Assembly: GCA_029255685.2 (NCBI GenBank)
Contig: CM055318.2
Location: forward strand, 7,879,001 to 7,943,000
Reading direction: 5' to 3'
Origin: Silene conica
Lineage: Eukaryota; Streptophyta; Magnoliopsida; Caryophyllales; Caryophyllaceae
DNA: 64,000 nt
Part shown: in pieces, positions 45,152 to 58,100 of the stretch
Layout of the letters: every line of letters begins with the position of its first letter
Numbering within the stretch: position 1 is the stretch's first letter
Notes under the pieces: model-generated
The model's input: only the letters and a program-made list of their open reading frames with translations
Databases searched by the model: none
What the model was told of the DNA's origin: nothing
Position numbers and translations under genes: made by a program

Positions 45152-45920
45152 GTAAGATCGTCTATCCTTTCTCTCTCTCTCCATTTCATCGTTTTTTTCC
45201 GTTATATTTTTGCCGCGTTATTTTTCACCAAATTTTGATTCATTCCGTTGATTCGGTCGTAAGTTATTTCTTCTTCTTCAACTCTTTGATTTTCTGTTCA
45301 TAAGTTTTATGATTGTTTGTTATTTTCTGCTTTGATTGTTAGTTAATTTTGACGATCTGCGCAATTGTCTTTTAATTTCCAGGTTTAGGTTGATTAATTG
45401 ATTGATATGTTTGGGATTTTAGATAGTATAGTTTAAACCTAGGTTCGGATCGAACTGAGCTTAGTTTTGGCCTTGATTGTACAAATTTTAATCATCTGCT
45501 CAATTGTCGTTTAATTTGCAGGTTTTGTGTTAGATTAGAGTTTGTTCGATTAATTGATCGATAGATTTGGGATATACATAGTTTAGCTTAGGTTCTGATT
45601 GATCTGAGCTTAGGGTTTGTGTTAGATTAGGGTTTGTTTGATTAGTTGATTGGAAGATATACATAGTGTAACCTAGGTATAGATCGAACCGAGCTCAGTT
45701 TTTGTTGTGATTGTTTTTTAATTTTAACCATCTACTCAAACTTAGTTTAATTTGTGGTTTTGTGTTATATTAGGTTTGGTTTGATTAATTGATTGCCTAT
45801 TAATTCTAACCATCTACTCAATTGTCGTTTAATTTGCAGGTTTTGTATTAGATTAGGGTTGGCTTGATTAATTGATCGGTAGATTTGGGATATACATAGT
45901 TTAACCTAGATTTAGATCAC
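45152..45920 (+). other. 5' UTR intron with repeated acceptor-like units
   Basis: A likely leader exon ends CTTCTCG|GTAAGATCG at 45152. The stretch up to the start codon consists of imperfect repeats containing TTTAATTTGCAGGTTTTGTG, GATTAATTGATCG, GATATACATAGTTTA and GATCTGAGCTTAG. Three units keep CAG acceptors (at 45382, 45521 and 45839). Repeated acceptors could give alternative 5' UTRs. Which one is used is unknown. Confidence 0.55.
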
Positions 45921-45931
45921 GTTGAAGTACG

Positions 45932-48900
45932 ATGTTAGAGCAACTGTTGATCTTTACAAGGGGAGGGTTAATCCTCTGGACATGTAGGGAGCTTGGGAAT
46001 GCTCTTAAAGGATCACCAATTGATACTTTGATTAGGTCCTGTTTGCTGGAGGAGCGATCTGGGTTGGCATCGTTTAATTATGATGTCACCGGAGCAAATT
46101 ACACGTTGAAATGGACGTTTCACAATGATCTTGGTCTTGTGTTTGTGGCTGTGTATCAGAAGATTTTTCATTTGCTCTATGTGGATGATTTGCTTTCTAT
46201 GGTTAAGCGTGAGTTCTCGGCTGTTTATGATCCTTGTAGGATGGATTATAGTGATTTTGACGATGTTTATAGGCAGCTTAGGTTGGAGGCCGAGGCTAGA
46301 GCGGAGGAGGTTAAAAAATCGTCAAAGTTGGGTTCAAGAAATATTGGTAAGAAACAAGATAATGTTCAAAAGACAAAGTATGATCAAGGTGGTAAGAGGA
46401 TTGGTGGCGGAGATTTGCAAAATGATGGTGGGGATGGTGATTCTGGAAAAGGGTATAAGTTGGAAAATGGTAATGTAAATGGGGGCAGTTTTGTAGAGGA
46501 AACAAAATCAAAGGGTGGTGTAAATGGGAAAGAGAACCAGGGCTCAAACAATGGAGCTTTTGATGTAAATAAGCTGAAAAATTTACGATCTAAAGGTGCA
46601 AAGAAGAATGATACTGTTGGTGCTACTACTACTACTAAGGGTTCCAAGGCGGAACCCAATAAAAAGGCTACCAAGAAGAATAGAGTTTGGGGTGATGCAA
46701 CTCCACAGGCTAAACTGGATTATACAGATCCCGTCTCTGAAAATGGAGATAAACTTGTGAACGTTGTGCCAGTCAATGAGGGTGAGAGTATGATGGACAA
46801 GGAAGAGGTCTTCAGTAGTGATGATGAAGATGAAGAAGAAGTTGAGCAGGCAGGGAACAATGCCAAGGCGAAGACGAAACCTAAGGGGTGGCTTTCTTCT
46901 ATATTCCCTAGGTAATTTTTTGAAATTACTTGTTTTCATTAAAACTAATCTCCCCCTGTTTCTTAAAGATGTTATTATGGTTCCACTATAGTTTCTCATC
47001 GATATCAGAATTTTATGATGTACATATAGACTATTTCTTTTACAAAGAATGCTTCAGAATTAAGGTTGAATTTTCTGAAGAACAAGCTTTGTATGATAAG
47101 TTTTTTGTTATACTTTTTTACCCCTCCACAAAGTTCTTGGGTTTCCATTTGTCAAAATCAATGGCTTTATCTAATAGTTACCTTATGTCCTTATCTAAAC
47201 GTTGGTACATTTTTGTGTGCTTTTATGTTACTGATCATATTCCATTTTATTTACACATGTCTACAGTCGAAATATTGGATTAGAAACGTGATATAATGAT
47301 TTTTGTATTTTAGTATTGTAGGCAAGGCCAATCTTGAGAAGACTGATCTTGAGCCGGCTCTGAAGGCTTTGAAGGACAGGCTAATGACCAAGAACGTGGT
47401 ATGTTTTTGTATCTATAACTATGGTTTGTGCTTTTGTTTATCATCATTTCTAAATGTTGAATTAATTAGATTAAACTCAATTTGGTATAGTAGTATAATT
47501 TGATGATGTCATAACATCATTTTAGTCCATTTTTGTTTTACATTATCTTCTTTTATGTAATGTGTTACCTCAATGGGCTCGCTTGGGATAGGTGTAGTTG
47601 TTAAAGAGTAATAGGGCTGCGAGTGAACTGAAAAATGGAAGGAAAAAATTTGTTTCGGTTTGCTTGCAAACATCAAATAGGGAACTTTCTAATTTCTGGT
47701 TGTTAGGAGGGGTATACTGTCTATGTGCTGATCACTCTGCATTTTTAGATTTTTAGGTGCACTCTGATGTGCTTAGAACCAGTTTATCTGGGCAAGTATT
47801 TCTTTGTACCCAAATTGAGTTTCTAGAATTCTAGGTGTACTCTGATGTGCTTAGAACCAGCTTAGCTTGGCAAGTACTTCCTCCATTTGTATCCAAATAG
47901 CATATTTTGTTTTTGTACACTATTCACAAATCAACCTTCAATCTCAATTTTCTCTCAATACATAAGAAAAAATATATTCATGTGGGGTCTTGTTTAATTC
48001 GTCTTTACGAGTACATTGAAATTATATAACTTTTATAATTTTTACAAATACGTAGCTAAAGATATGAAGCACGTAAAACGTGCGTTGGCAAACGTGAAAA
48101 AGGTAAATATGCTATTTGGATTGAAATGGAGGAAGTATTTCTTTGTACCCGAATTGAGTTTCTATGTCACTCATACTCGGTTAGAACTTTTTAGAAGTAT
48201 CTATCTATAACTTGATTATGTTGGGTGGAGATTCACCCTTGGTCATTCCTCGCGGGATTTAACTTCTGCCTTGGGATGACATTGATCTAAATATTCAGCT
48301 GTTCTACTTGATCTGGGTGTTTAGGCTTCTTTGCTCAACCAACTTGTTTTACAAAAGAACTAATTTTTCATTGGAGTCGTTTTGAAGAGTGTTTGGTTAT
48401 CAATTGTGAAGGCTTTGTTTCTAGGTGTTTTATGAATGGACATGAATTGCTCATGTCTAAAACTTGCATCAACCTTCATACTAGAGTGTAGCACTGTAGC
48501 TATTCTAGGTATTCTAGGTTCTCTTAACTGTCTTCCATATGGATGCAATGCAGTGCATTTTGTGATGCCATTACTTTAACCTATTTATCATGGGTTCTGT
48601 TTGCAATATACTTCAAGTCTTGTTCATAACTTCATGTTATACACCCCACTCAGTGAATAAAACATGATGACTGTCTGTATTTGAAAGATCAGCCAAATTA
48701 AGCATTATGGTTTAAAAATATAGATTGGTATTTCATGTTTGCAAATTGCAATAGAATAAGCAATAGTGAATCGTATATTATGTAATCTGTGGTGGGTTGT
48801 GGTGTTTACAGGCTGAAGAGATTGCTGAGAAGCTATGTGAATCAGTTGCGATGAGCCTTGAGGGCAAAAAGCTCGCCTCATTTACTAGGATATCATCTAC

Positions 48901-50657
48901 TGCTCAGGTATTTCCCGCTTCCACATTATTTTTGCTTTGGATCTTATTCAAATCTTAAGTATATATGTCGAGCTTATTCGTCTGTTAGCAGTTATGCTAA
49001 ATTCTACCTTGTACGTTTCAGGCTGCCATGGAGGATGCCCTAGTTCGTATTCTCACTCCTAGACGCTCTATTGACATACTCAGGGATGTCCATGCCGCCA
49101 AAGAACAAGGAAAGCCGTATGTTGTCGTGTTTGTTGGTGTTAATGGAGTTGGAAAGTCCACAAATCTCGCAAAAGTGAGTTAAACATAGGCCTTTTGTAT
49201 TTGTATGAAATTTGTTCAAGTTGAAATGTAAAACTAATTCTTTGTTTTTCGATAGGTTGCATACTGGCTGTTACAACACAAAGTCAGTGTCATGATGGCT
49301 GCGTGTGACACTTTTCGCTCTGGTGCAGTTGAGCAGCTTCGAACTCATGCATCAAGACTTCAGGTAAGATGGTTAGCTTAAGCAGCTCTAATTGTCAGAT
49401 TTTCGTTAACTATTTTTAAAAATATTTTTTTGGATGTTGGCATTCACAGATTCCAATTTTTGAGAAAGGTTATGAGAAAGATCCCGCTGTTGTAGCAAAA
49501 GAAGCTATCCAAGAGGCCACCCGCAATGGTTCGGATGTTGTTCTCGTGGACACAGCTGGACGTATGCAGGTTTTTGTCTGCCCTATCTCGACCCCTTTTC
49601 TATTGTAGTGCTTATTAATTACTCCCTCCATTTATGAATTCCATATATTTGTTTTATATATGTGAGGTATAGCCTAATCAAACGTATGACGTTCATTTAA
49701 ATTCATTTTAAAGGAGGGAGTATGACGCAAGTCCTCTGGGTGCGTGCTCTATGCAGTTGAAGTTAATTTGGGTGTTTGATGCTTTTGTTTTTTTTTGCTG
49801 GACTGTTCAATGTATACTCTGTATCCAGCTTAACACAGGCTTACCAAATATTCCTTTTCTACAGGACAATGAACCATTGATGCGTGCACTTTCAAAGCTT
49901 GTCTACCTCAACAATCCAGATCTTATCCTTTTTGTCGGTGAAGCTCTTGTTGGTAATGATGCTGTGGATCAACTTTCAAAATTTAATCAGGTTTGTATAC
50001 TGTGGAACGTGGATCAGTTGGCACTTGGCAGGCCTTGTAGGCGAATTTTTAGATCTGAGCTCTTGTTTCTTGTTAGTAGTTAGTTTCTTATTCCTCGCAT
50101 CATTTTGTTTCGACAGAAACTTGCAGATCTTTCTCCCTCGCCAAACCCCAGGTTAATAGACGGAATCCTTCTTACCAAGTTTGACACCATTGATGACAAG
50201 GTAAGCTTCTGCTGTAACAATTTCAATGTATTCTCTGTTTTTTCAATATACTCATTTTCTTTGTAGCCTTAAGGACTCGCTATTCGGTGACTGAAATATA
50301 ATATTATAATGTAATCAAGAAAGATAGATCATTAATACTTATTGTATTCAGTTGATGCAATCTTGGTGCATATTGTTTCTGGATTATTCAGAAACCGTCT
50401 TTCACATAGCATAAACATGTGTTCATCCGACCTCCTCCTCCAATAAAGCCATAAGCAAGAGCCTTCGAAATATGTGTTAATGTTATTGTTGTTATGTACT
50501 TGCTATTCATTTCATGATATTGGTGTTTCAGGTCGGAGCAGCATTGTCCATGGTCTATATATCAGGGGCGCCTGTCATGTTCGTCGGCTGTGGACAGTCC
50601 TACACGGACTTGAAGAAACTCAACGTGAAATCAATCGTTAAGACACTCCTGAAGTAA
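45932..50657 (+). CDS. SRPRA: Signal recognition particle receptor alpha subunit
   Basis: Nine exons: 45932-46911, 47314-47398, 48812-48907, 49022-49174, 49256-49363, 49450-49569, 49865-49990, 50117-50200 and 50532-50657; 625 residues, close to plant SR-alpha. The N-terminal SRX domain ([32 protein letters not shown]) binds the membrane subunit SR-beta. A charged, Gly/Lys-rich linker ends in the acidic [12 protein letters not shown]. Then come the N domain and the SRP-type GTPase with [10 protein letters not shown] (G1), [18 protein letters not shown] (G3) and TKFDT (G4). It docks SRP-ribosome complexes at the ER; its GTPase pairs with SRP54. All introns are GT-AG and keep frame. Intron 2 (1.4 kb) and intron 6 each contain a Stowaway element. 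Confidence 0.95.
47752..48170 (+). repeat. 80-bp tandem duplication, second unit split by a Stowaway
   Basis: TAGGTG(C/T)ACTCTGATGTGC starts at 47752 and 47832. The first unit continues GGCAAGTATTTCTTTGTACC uninterrupted. The second reads GGCAAGTA, then the MITE at 47877-48135, then TATTTCTTTGTACCCGAATT. Confidence 0.85.
47877..48135. mobile_element. Stowaway MITE in SRP receptor intron 2
   Basis: 259 bp with inverted ends CTTCCTCCATTTGTATCCAA and the complement of TTGGATTGAAATGGAGGAAG, flanked by TA at 47875-47876 and 48136-48137. The neighbouring tandem unit shows the empty site with a single TA. Confidence 0.93.
49622..49720. mobile_element. Stowaway MITE in SRP receptor intron 6
   Basis: 99 bp, ends CTCCCTCCATTTATGAATTC and the complement of the right end AATTCATTTTAAAGGAGGGAG, with TA flanks at 49620-49621 and 49721-49722. 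Confidence 0.88.
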
Positions 50658-52126
50658 AGTCTTGCTGTCGACACATGGAGTTACAGAATGAGATGATTTT
50701 CAACATAAACTCGTCTTTCGCTGAGTTCTCTCAATGTGATTTTCGAACTTGGAGACCTTTTTATGTATTAGTGGCTGTTAAAACGCGTTGTGGTATGTAA
50801 CATGTACTCGGGCTCGTACAAGATCTTGTGTGAATGGGCTCGACATTATAATTTGCATCTCAAAACTAATTTTGTTCTTTGATCCAATTTGTTTACTTCT
50901 TCAAATCTTCAATTGGTCTCATTCTCAATTGGGTATTCGTCAAAATCTGTCTGTTTGGTAAATATATAGTCGTTTTCGTCACGTAAATGGGATAACAGAG
51001 TATGAATTATGATTACAAACTATAGTTTTATGTACGAGATTCAATTAACATACTGAAATAGTTGTTTGATATGCAAATAATGATTATATATGATTGAGAA
51101 TTTTGGTGTATTTACTTCGATTTTATGATGAGGACAAGAGAGTGTTTAAATTTCGTTTTGAGATGAATGGAAGTGTATGGAAAACTAACAAGACTCTTCG
51201 GGAGAGTACAAAGCGATATATACTAATACTGGATTTGGTAAAGCTGACTCGATTTAAATGACCCGACCAAACACTCGAACTGAAGATTTGACTTGAATGA
51301 TCCGACTTGAATGTTTATTGTTACACAAAATCTATTATTCCTAAATAGCTTAAAATCAACTGATCCGAACCCAAAACCATCCAATCCAACCCAAATTTGT
51401 GTAAACCCCAAAGTAATCCGACCAAATTAAAACCCATTTTCGGATCTAATGAATACGGTGCATATTTATGTCCGAGTACATAATTAGTTTGACGACTGAT
51501 TAATGTTAATCTTGCTAATTATAGCTGCTAAAGTATGTACTTCCAAGTTCCAAAGTTGGTAATCAATATTCAAATCCTAATTTACTTAACTAAGAAATAA
51601 TAATCACGCGACCAGTTGAAAAGTGACCACATTATGATAAATAGTGATCACTTTTGACTAAATAGTGACCACTTTTTTTTAAAAAAAGTGACATATTTTT
51701 CAAAACTGGTCACTTTTTATCAAAAAAGTGGTCACATTTTACCACAAAATGGTCACATTTTGTAGAAAAACACGAGTGAGACCGTCGTACAGGAGAACTG
51801 TTGAATAATTACTACCAAAAACGGAAAAAAAAAAGCTTAAATTAAATATTAATGACATCAATTACACGTAAATGTGTCATAAATTTCTATTTAATTCTAT
51901 TTTTAGAAGTAATATAATTCGTAAACATAAATAATTTTCTTTTTCCGTCTAAGAAACGTACCTAGTCGTATTACAATAGCGGGGAGGGATATTCCAACTA
52001 ATATTAAGACAGTAAGACTTAAAGTTGATTTCGTCAGCTTCTTCACTTTGAAATTCTTTCATCATTTTTCCTCCATCACTCCCTTTCTCTCTCTGCAATT
52101 TTCAGCGCTGCAACAACATTAAAACT
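50658..52126. other. Intergenic region between SRP receptor and POP2
   Basis: 50658-50870 is likely 3' UTR of the SRP receptor gene. A degenerate ACCCGA/CCGACC tract lies at 51230-51420. At 51620-51780 GTGACCACTTTT and AAAGTGGTCACATTTT phrases repeat in both orientations and could fold. The POP2 leader (CTTCTTCACTTTG..., CTCTCTCTGCAATT) lies in the last 100 bp. Confidence 0.5.
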
Positions 52127-55100
52127 ATGAAACGTTTAATTCAATCTTCTCTCAAAACACTTGAGGTTTGCGATCATTCTTCTTTCTTGTTTAATTTCGT
52201 ATTTCTAATTTTGTGTTTTTCCTGTTTGTTTGATTTTAATGTTTAATTTGCTGCTTCATCGTTGTAATTTGATTGTTTTGATTAGAAATTGAACTGTATT
52301 TCGTACCATTTGTTTTGATCGATGATGTATAATCTGAAAAGTAGTTTGAATTTGTTGTATAATTGGAGAGTGTAATGTATGGAGTGATAGTCAACTTATG
52401 AACTTGATTGGCGCGTCTCTGTTTTTATTTTATCATCTGCGGATTTTGAGAAGTTAGGGTGTTTTGATTAGTGAAACGGATAAAATACGACCATTTTACA
52501 ATAAAATCAAACATTTTATTATAAAATGTTATAGTCAGGGAGTGTCATACTTTGAGCAAATGTGGAATTAAGTAAGTTTTAACACAAATACTCGTTGAAG
52601 ATGAGTCAATCTCGTCTTTTTTATAAAACGAGTTAAATGTTACCACGTGAAAAAACAAACTGTTACCTTAAAAAAAAATTATACGGGTTACATTTAGCGT
52701 TAAAACTTAAAAGTGTGACATTTGGCCCCTTTTTTTTAAGGGACGGATTATGACGTTCTTCTTCAAGAGTTATTGAAGTTTTAAATGTAGTGATTAGGCC
52801 ATAACTTAGAGTTAGAGTGAAATTGAATCCAATTTTTAAATTTTCTACCAAAAATGCACTAAAAAAATCAATTTCCATTTATACAATTTATCGATGCAAT
52901 AAAAGTTGTTATACAACTTTAGATTGTATGAAATTTATTCCGCATTTTTGGAAAAAAATAATATTTTGAATGAATTACATAAAGTTTAGAATTTGTAAGG
53001 TAATTTCATATGTATATCAATTATATTAAAACTAGTAAAAATATTTAAAATACTCTATAAAAACTATGTTAATTAATAAATTACTTAAATACTTTTTAAA
53101 TATTAAAGTTATTTAGTGTGCAATGCATATAAAATGATTTAATAATATATTTATGTTAAAATTAAAAATAGCGTTGAATTTCAATTTTTGTCAAAGTTAT
53201 GGGGGCTAATTGCTACATTTATAATGTATGGGTTTAATCTCAAGTGCTCAAAGTTAAGGGGGCTAATCAACACTTTTGTGTAACTTTTATCATTCAATAC
53301 ACTCGTTTTTATTATAAAATGGTGACATTTATTTTCTTGTTGTTGTTGATCAAATTTACGGAGTTAATTGTAGTACTCCGTACATGGTAATATTGTAGAA
53401 TAAAACTGTCTCGCCATGGAAGACGGTCCTTTTAGTGGTAAGCATTCATTACTACTATGATATCGAAAGTTCTTAAATATAAAAGGACCGTCTCAAATTT
53501 GTGAGTGGCCCTTGGCCTTGCACAATAAATATTTTGAACTTGGAGAGTACAAATGTATAATGTGGAGGGTTAGTTCACTTATTACATATACTCATTACAT
53601 ATACTCCGTGTGCAATATTAGTATTGTGACATTGTCTATAATGCATTTTTTGAGTGTCAGAAAACCAAAGAGACGCTCTACTTTGATTCTGGATTATGCT
53701 GAAATAAAGCTAAATACGAGTAACTTATTTTATGAGGCTGCGTGTCTTTTTTATCGTCAAATGTCATTTATTCAATGCAATTCGTGACACAATTTTCATT
53801 ATGAGACATGTGGAAAAACGTATTTCTATGAAACTTATTAGGTAAGGTTGTGTATATACGACTCCTTATCCCATCATTTGATTTGTGGGAGCCCTTGTAC
53901 ACTAGGGTTATGTTTGTGGAGTTAAACAGTGCGAACTGTGAAGTATCGTATACACAAATACTGAGATCATGTGAACCATACCATAGCATTGACGCAACTT
54001 CGAGCACTTTGAGCAAATTAGTCTTGTTGTAAGGTAGGACTTGTAGTAGAGTTTTCAAGATAGCGGGACACCTGTACAGGGATAGTGTAGTGTGTCAGTT
54101 CACATAATTGACTTGCTGTTTACCTTTTGTATTCTTTGTGAGGAATACTTTACCAAAGTTAAACAAATGATTCAGACGGATGGAGGATATCATATACCCG
54201 TATCTTTTTTTTGGAGACCATCAAGTTGTTAAGTGTGATAAATTTCATGACTGTGATGATTTATTTGCAGTATACAAGAAATGCAGCTGCTTCTCATGGC
54301 CAACGCTCTGACCTTGTGAGATGTTTCACCACCAGCACTAATCCATCACAGCCAGAGGAGTCCAGCAAGGGAAAAAGGTACTTGTAACTGATGTGTAAAT
54401 TACAATAAACCTAGATTTCTGATGTCACTGATCATTTAAGTTGAAATGTGGCTGCATTGTGCAATGACATGATCAGTATTATGAAGCCACTGTCCTTTGA
54501 ATCCTCAATGTCTCTAGGGACTCACATGGGGCTCTATGGTTTGGGTAATTTCTACGGTTGTATATTGTACATATTAAGTGTCAACTAATTCATGTTGTAT
54601 TCATTGTATATCTTACTTCTACATTCGTCTTTGCAATTTTCCATGTTAAAGTTGGCATTCCAATATCTGATTCTATGTGTCCTTACGAGTGTCATATTTC
54701 GTTCAAGTCGTTCTAGGTCGATGTTTGCAATTTAGTCACTTCTCTTCACTGGAAGACTAAGAGTTATTTACTCACTCTTTCAAGTCGTTCTAGGTCGATG
54801 TTCCTTTTTAGGCTTCAACTGCATTCTTCTACCTTCCCATGGAGAACTTTATTTTTAAACTCATTTCTGTAACCGTTGTGATTTAGTTACAAAGGGCATT
54901 CTATGCTGGCACCGTTCACTGCTGGCTGGCAAACAACAGATACAGATCCATTGGTGATAGACAAGTCTGAGGTATGTTGGTCATATACTTTTCTGGAGTG
55001 GAGTGTAGGACCATATGGCTAGATTTTGAAAAATTAATGAAGTTTAGTTTGTCCAACTGAGATATTTAATATCGCTGCTTCTGTGCTTTATTACTGCTAG

Positions 55101-58100
55101 GGTTCCTATGCATATGATATCAATGGCAAGAAGTATCTTGATGCACTTGCTGGCCTATGGTGCTTAGCTTTAGGTACTGATGCTCTTGATACTAGTAAAG
55201 ATTCATTGCTGTTACATTGCAAGTTTTAGCCATGCAACATCTGATCTGAATTTTGCAGGAGGAAATGAACCCCGACTAATTGACGCTGCAATCAAGCAGT
55301 TGAAGACGTTGCCGTTCTATCATTCTTTTTGGAACCGAACTACAAAAGTGTCTCTGGTAAACCCTACAGTCCCTACCCGTGGAGTTTCTTGCGCTAAAAA
55401 CTCTCCCTCCGTTACTTGTGTTAATCAAGCTTCGATACTTCTTTCAGTTTATAAGAATCTCGTGAATAATTTACTCCATTAGTCAGCTATTTTGTTGGCA
55501 TGTCAATACAAATGTTCGCTTCACAAAAATAAAAATTCATATAATTCTTGTGCCTTTGTTTATTGAAGGAATTGTTATACATTCCGTTTGAAATAATTAG
55601 CGAGGGAATGGAGGCTTTGGATTGGATGATGCTATGAATCTAGGCTCAGATCTAGTATGACTTCAACAACCCTAAAATTCATATTTGTCCTGCTCCTGAA
55701 AGCTGACAGACACGACTTTGTACTAAAAGTGAATAACATTTTTTTGTACAGACTTCACTAACTAAATGGGTGCTGTGGTGTGTTACTCCCTCCATTCCGT
55801 TGGATTCATTGCATTTGGGTTTAGATCAAAATTTTGCTTAAGCTGGTTACATGATTAAAATTTAACTTTTGGCTGTTAAAGCTGATGTGGATAGGTTACA
55901 TAGGAATATTTGCGCATGGAAAAGTAAAAATTAATCTAAACTTATTTCTTGTATTGAATCTCCATTTGCCAGATTTTTTCATTGTGGGTTGGATGTAAGA
56001 AAGTTCCATCTAGCTTGTGCTAGGAAATTCTAGTTTAGGTTAACTTCTCATTTTGCTGCAGTGCTTTTACTTTTGCTCATTTGCTTGTATCCTCTATATG
56101 GAGATCCATATTTCCCTCCTGAAGTCCTGATGTAATGGTTTATTAGGCCCATTTTATCGGATGACCTATGACATGTTTGTTTGCTCGTTCATAGTATTGG
56201 AGTCAAAATATCTCACTAGGTTAAACAGTTGGAAATCCTTTTCATCACAACCAACATAATGGAAATAATGTAAATTGTTTAGTCGTTTCCTTATTTCTCG
56301 TCAATAGAGAGGTTTTCATCATAGATTCAATTTTGCAAGGAGCTAATATTGCTCACTCCTATCTATTTTCCAGGACCTTGCTAGAGACCTCTTGGAAACT
56401 TTCACAGCTAGAAAAATGGCTAAAGCATTCTTTGTAAACAGTGGTTCAGAAGCCAATGACACTCAGGTACTTATAAATCTATAGTTCTATGATATTTCTT
56501 TTAAAATTTTAAATGCATAGGCCTTCCGTTATTGTAACATGATCATGGGAAAGACTGCAGAGGCACTTTTTTAAACTGCTGCATTTGTAAACAGTAAACA
56601 GATGGTGAAAGCTTTGTCCACTTACGGGAAAAATTTCAACGTGTTTTATACTTGTTGTAGCTGCTTGGAGACCAAAACTAATTTAGGCTTACCTACTTCA
56701 AATTTTAAATGCTATAGCAGAGATATGTTATGTGGCCATCATCTTGCGCCTTGCATCTCCAGAAAACCATTTTTGGTTGTACTTTCTTGGACTTTTAGTG
56801 ACATCATTGACATGTTCGATTTAAACTCTGAACTTGTATTTCAATGTTCAATATCACAAATTACAATCGTTACTAGCTTATGCCCTAGAAACTCAAATAA
56901 TGTCAAATATAAAGACATTCAGTGTTTGTGATTAGTTTGCAACTTTGCGTTCAGGTGAAGCTGGTTTGGTATTACAACAACGCCCTTGGAAGGCCAAACA
57001 AGAAAAAATTCATCGCTCGATCAAAATCGTAATTTATCAACCGAAGTTAACAGATCTTTTAGTAACTCTGACAATTAATTAACTTTAGCCCTTGGATTTT
57101 TGACAGATACCATGGTTCCACTCTCATAGCAGCTAGCCTGTCAGGGTAAACTCTTGGTCACTTTACTGTGCGAGTTTTGTTCATGAACGCAGTTGCAGCA
57201 ACTAAATAACTTTTCTTATCAGACTTCCAGCTCTGCATCAGCAATTTGATCTGCCAGCTCCATTTGTTTTGCATACCGACTGTCCTCATTACTGGCGTTA
57301 TCATCTGCCAGGTTGTGATGGATTCTTTTCCTGTGTTATGCTCTCCCATTTTCTGTTATAACTAATTGCTGATACAAGTATGGTACGGAATATTTTATCA
57401 ATTTTAGGTGAGACAGAAGAAGATTTTGCAACCAGATTGGTTAATAATCTGGAGAACCTTATCCTCAAAGAGGGACCAGAGACGGTATCGAAACTTGACC
57501 ATCCTTAGCCTTATTTTTATTTCAAATACAGATTACAATATAAATATGTAAATCTTAATGATGTATCTTATCAAGTTACTTATTTAGGATCATGTTCTGT
57601 TTTACTATTTCAGATTGCTGCATTTATTGCTGAGCCAGTTATGGGAGCAGGTGGAGTGATGCTTCCTCCTGCAACGTATTTCGAAAAGGTTTGGCACTGA
57701 TACTTTAGCAACTTGACATCCCAGTGGATGGAATTATGTGAGAAAACAATTTATCGCATTTATTCATGCTTTGAAGTAGTGGTAATCAGCAATCTTTGAA
57801 GATAGAGAATCTGGAAAAAAAATCAGATCCGTGGAAACAAAGGAAAGTGAGATTTGTGAGGTACAGCTGTGGTATAAGTTTGAACATCTATGATATACCT
57901 GGGCCTTAATAGTTTCTTAATTTGTTTTTCGAAATTGATCAAAGTGAAGTAATGGATACAGTTATGCTAGTTGTCGTGTAGGGCAGAAGATGTGGTATTA
58001 CTGTAGAAGTGAAGGTCTGCTTTGGTGGACACTGTTAGATCTGTTGTCTTGTTACGAAGTATATTTCTCACAAAATAAACTGTGAAATTGTTGCCAGCCA

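Noticed and set aside
55787..55900. Stowaway MITE starting ACTCCCTCCATTCCG in a POP2 intron
   Set aside because: Only the left end is recognisable; no inverted right end or second TA was found nearby.
56602..56931. 109-codon ORF inside POP2 intron 6
   Set aside because: It lies between well-supported exons and has no domain; chance ORF.
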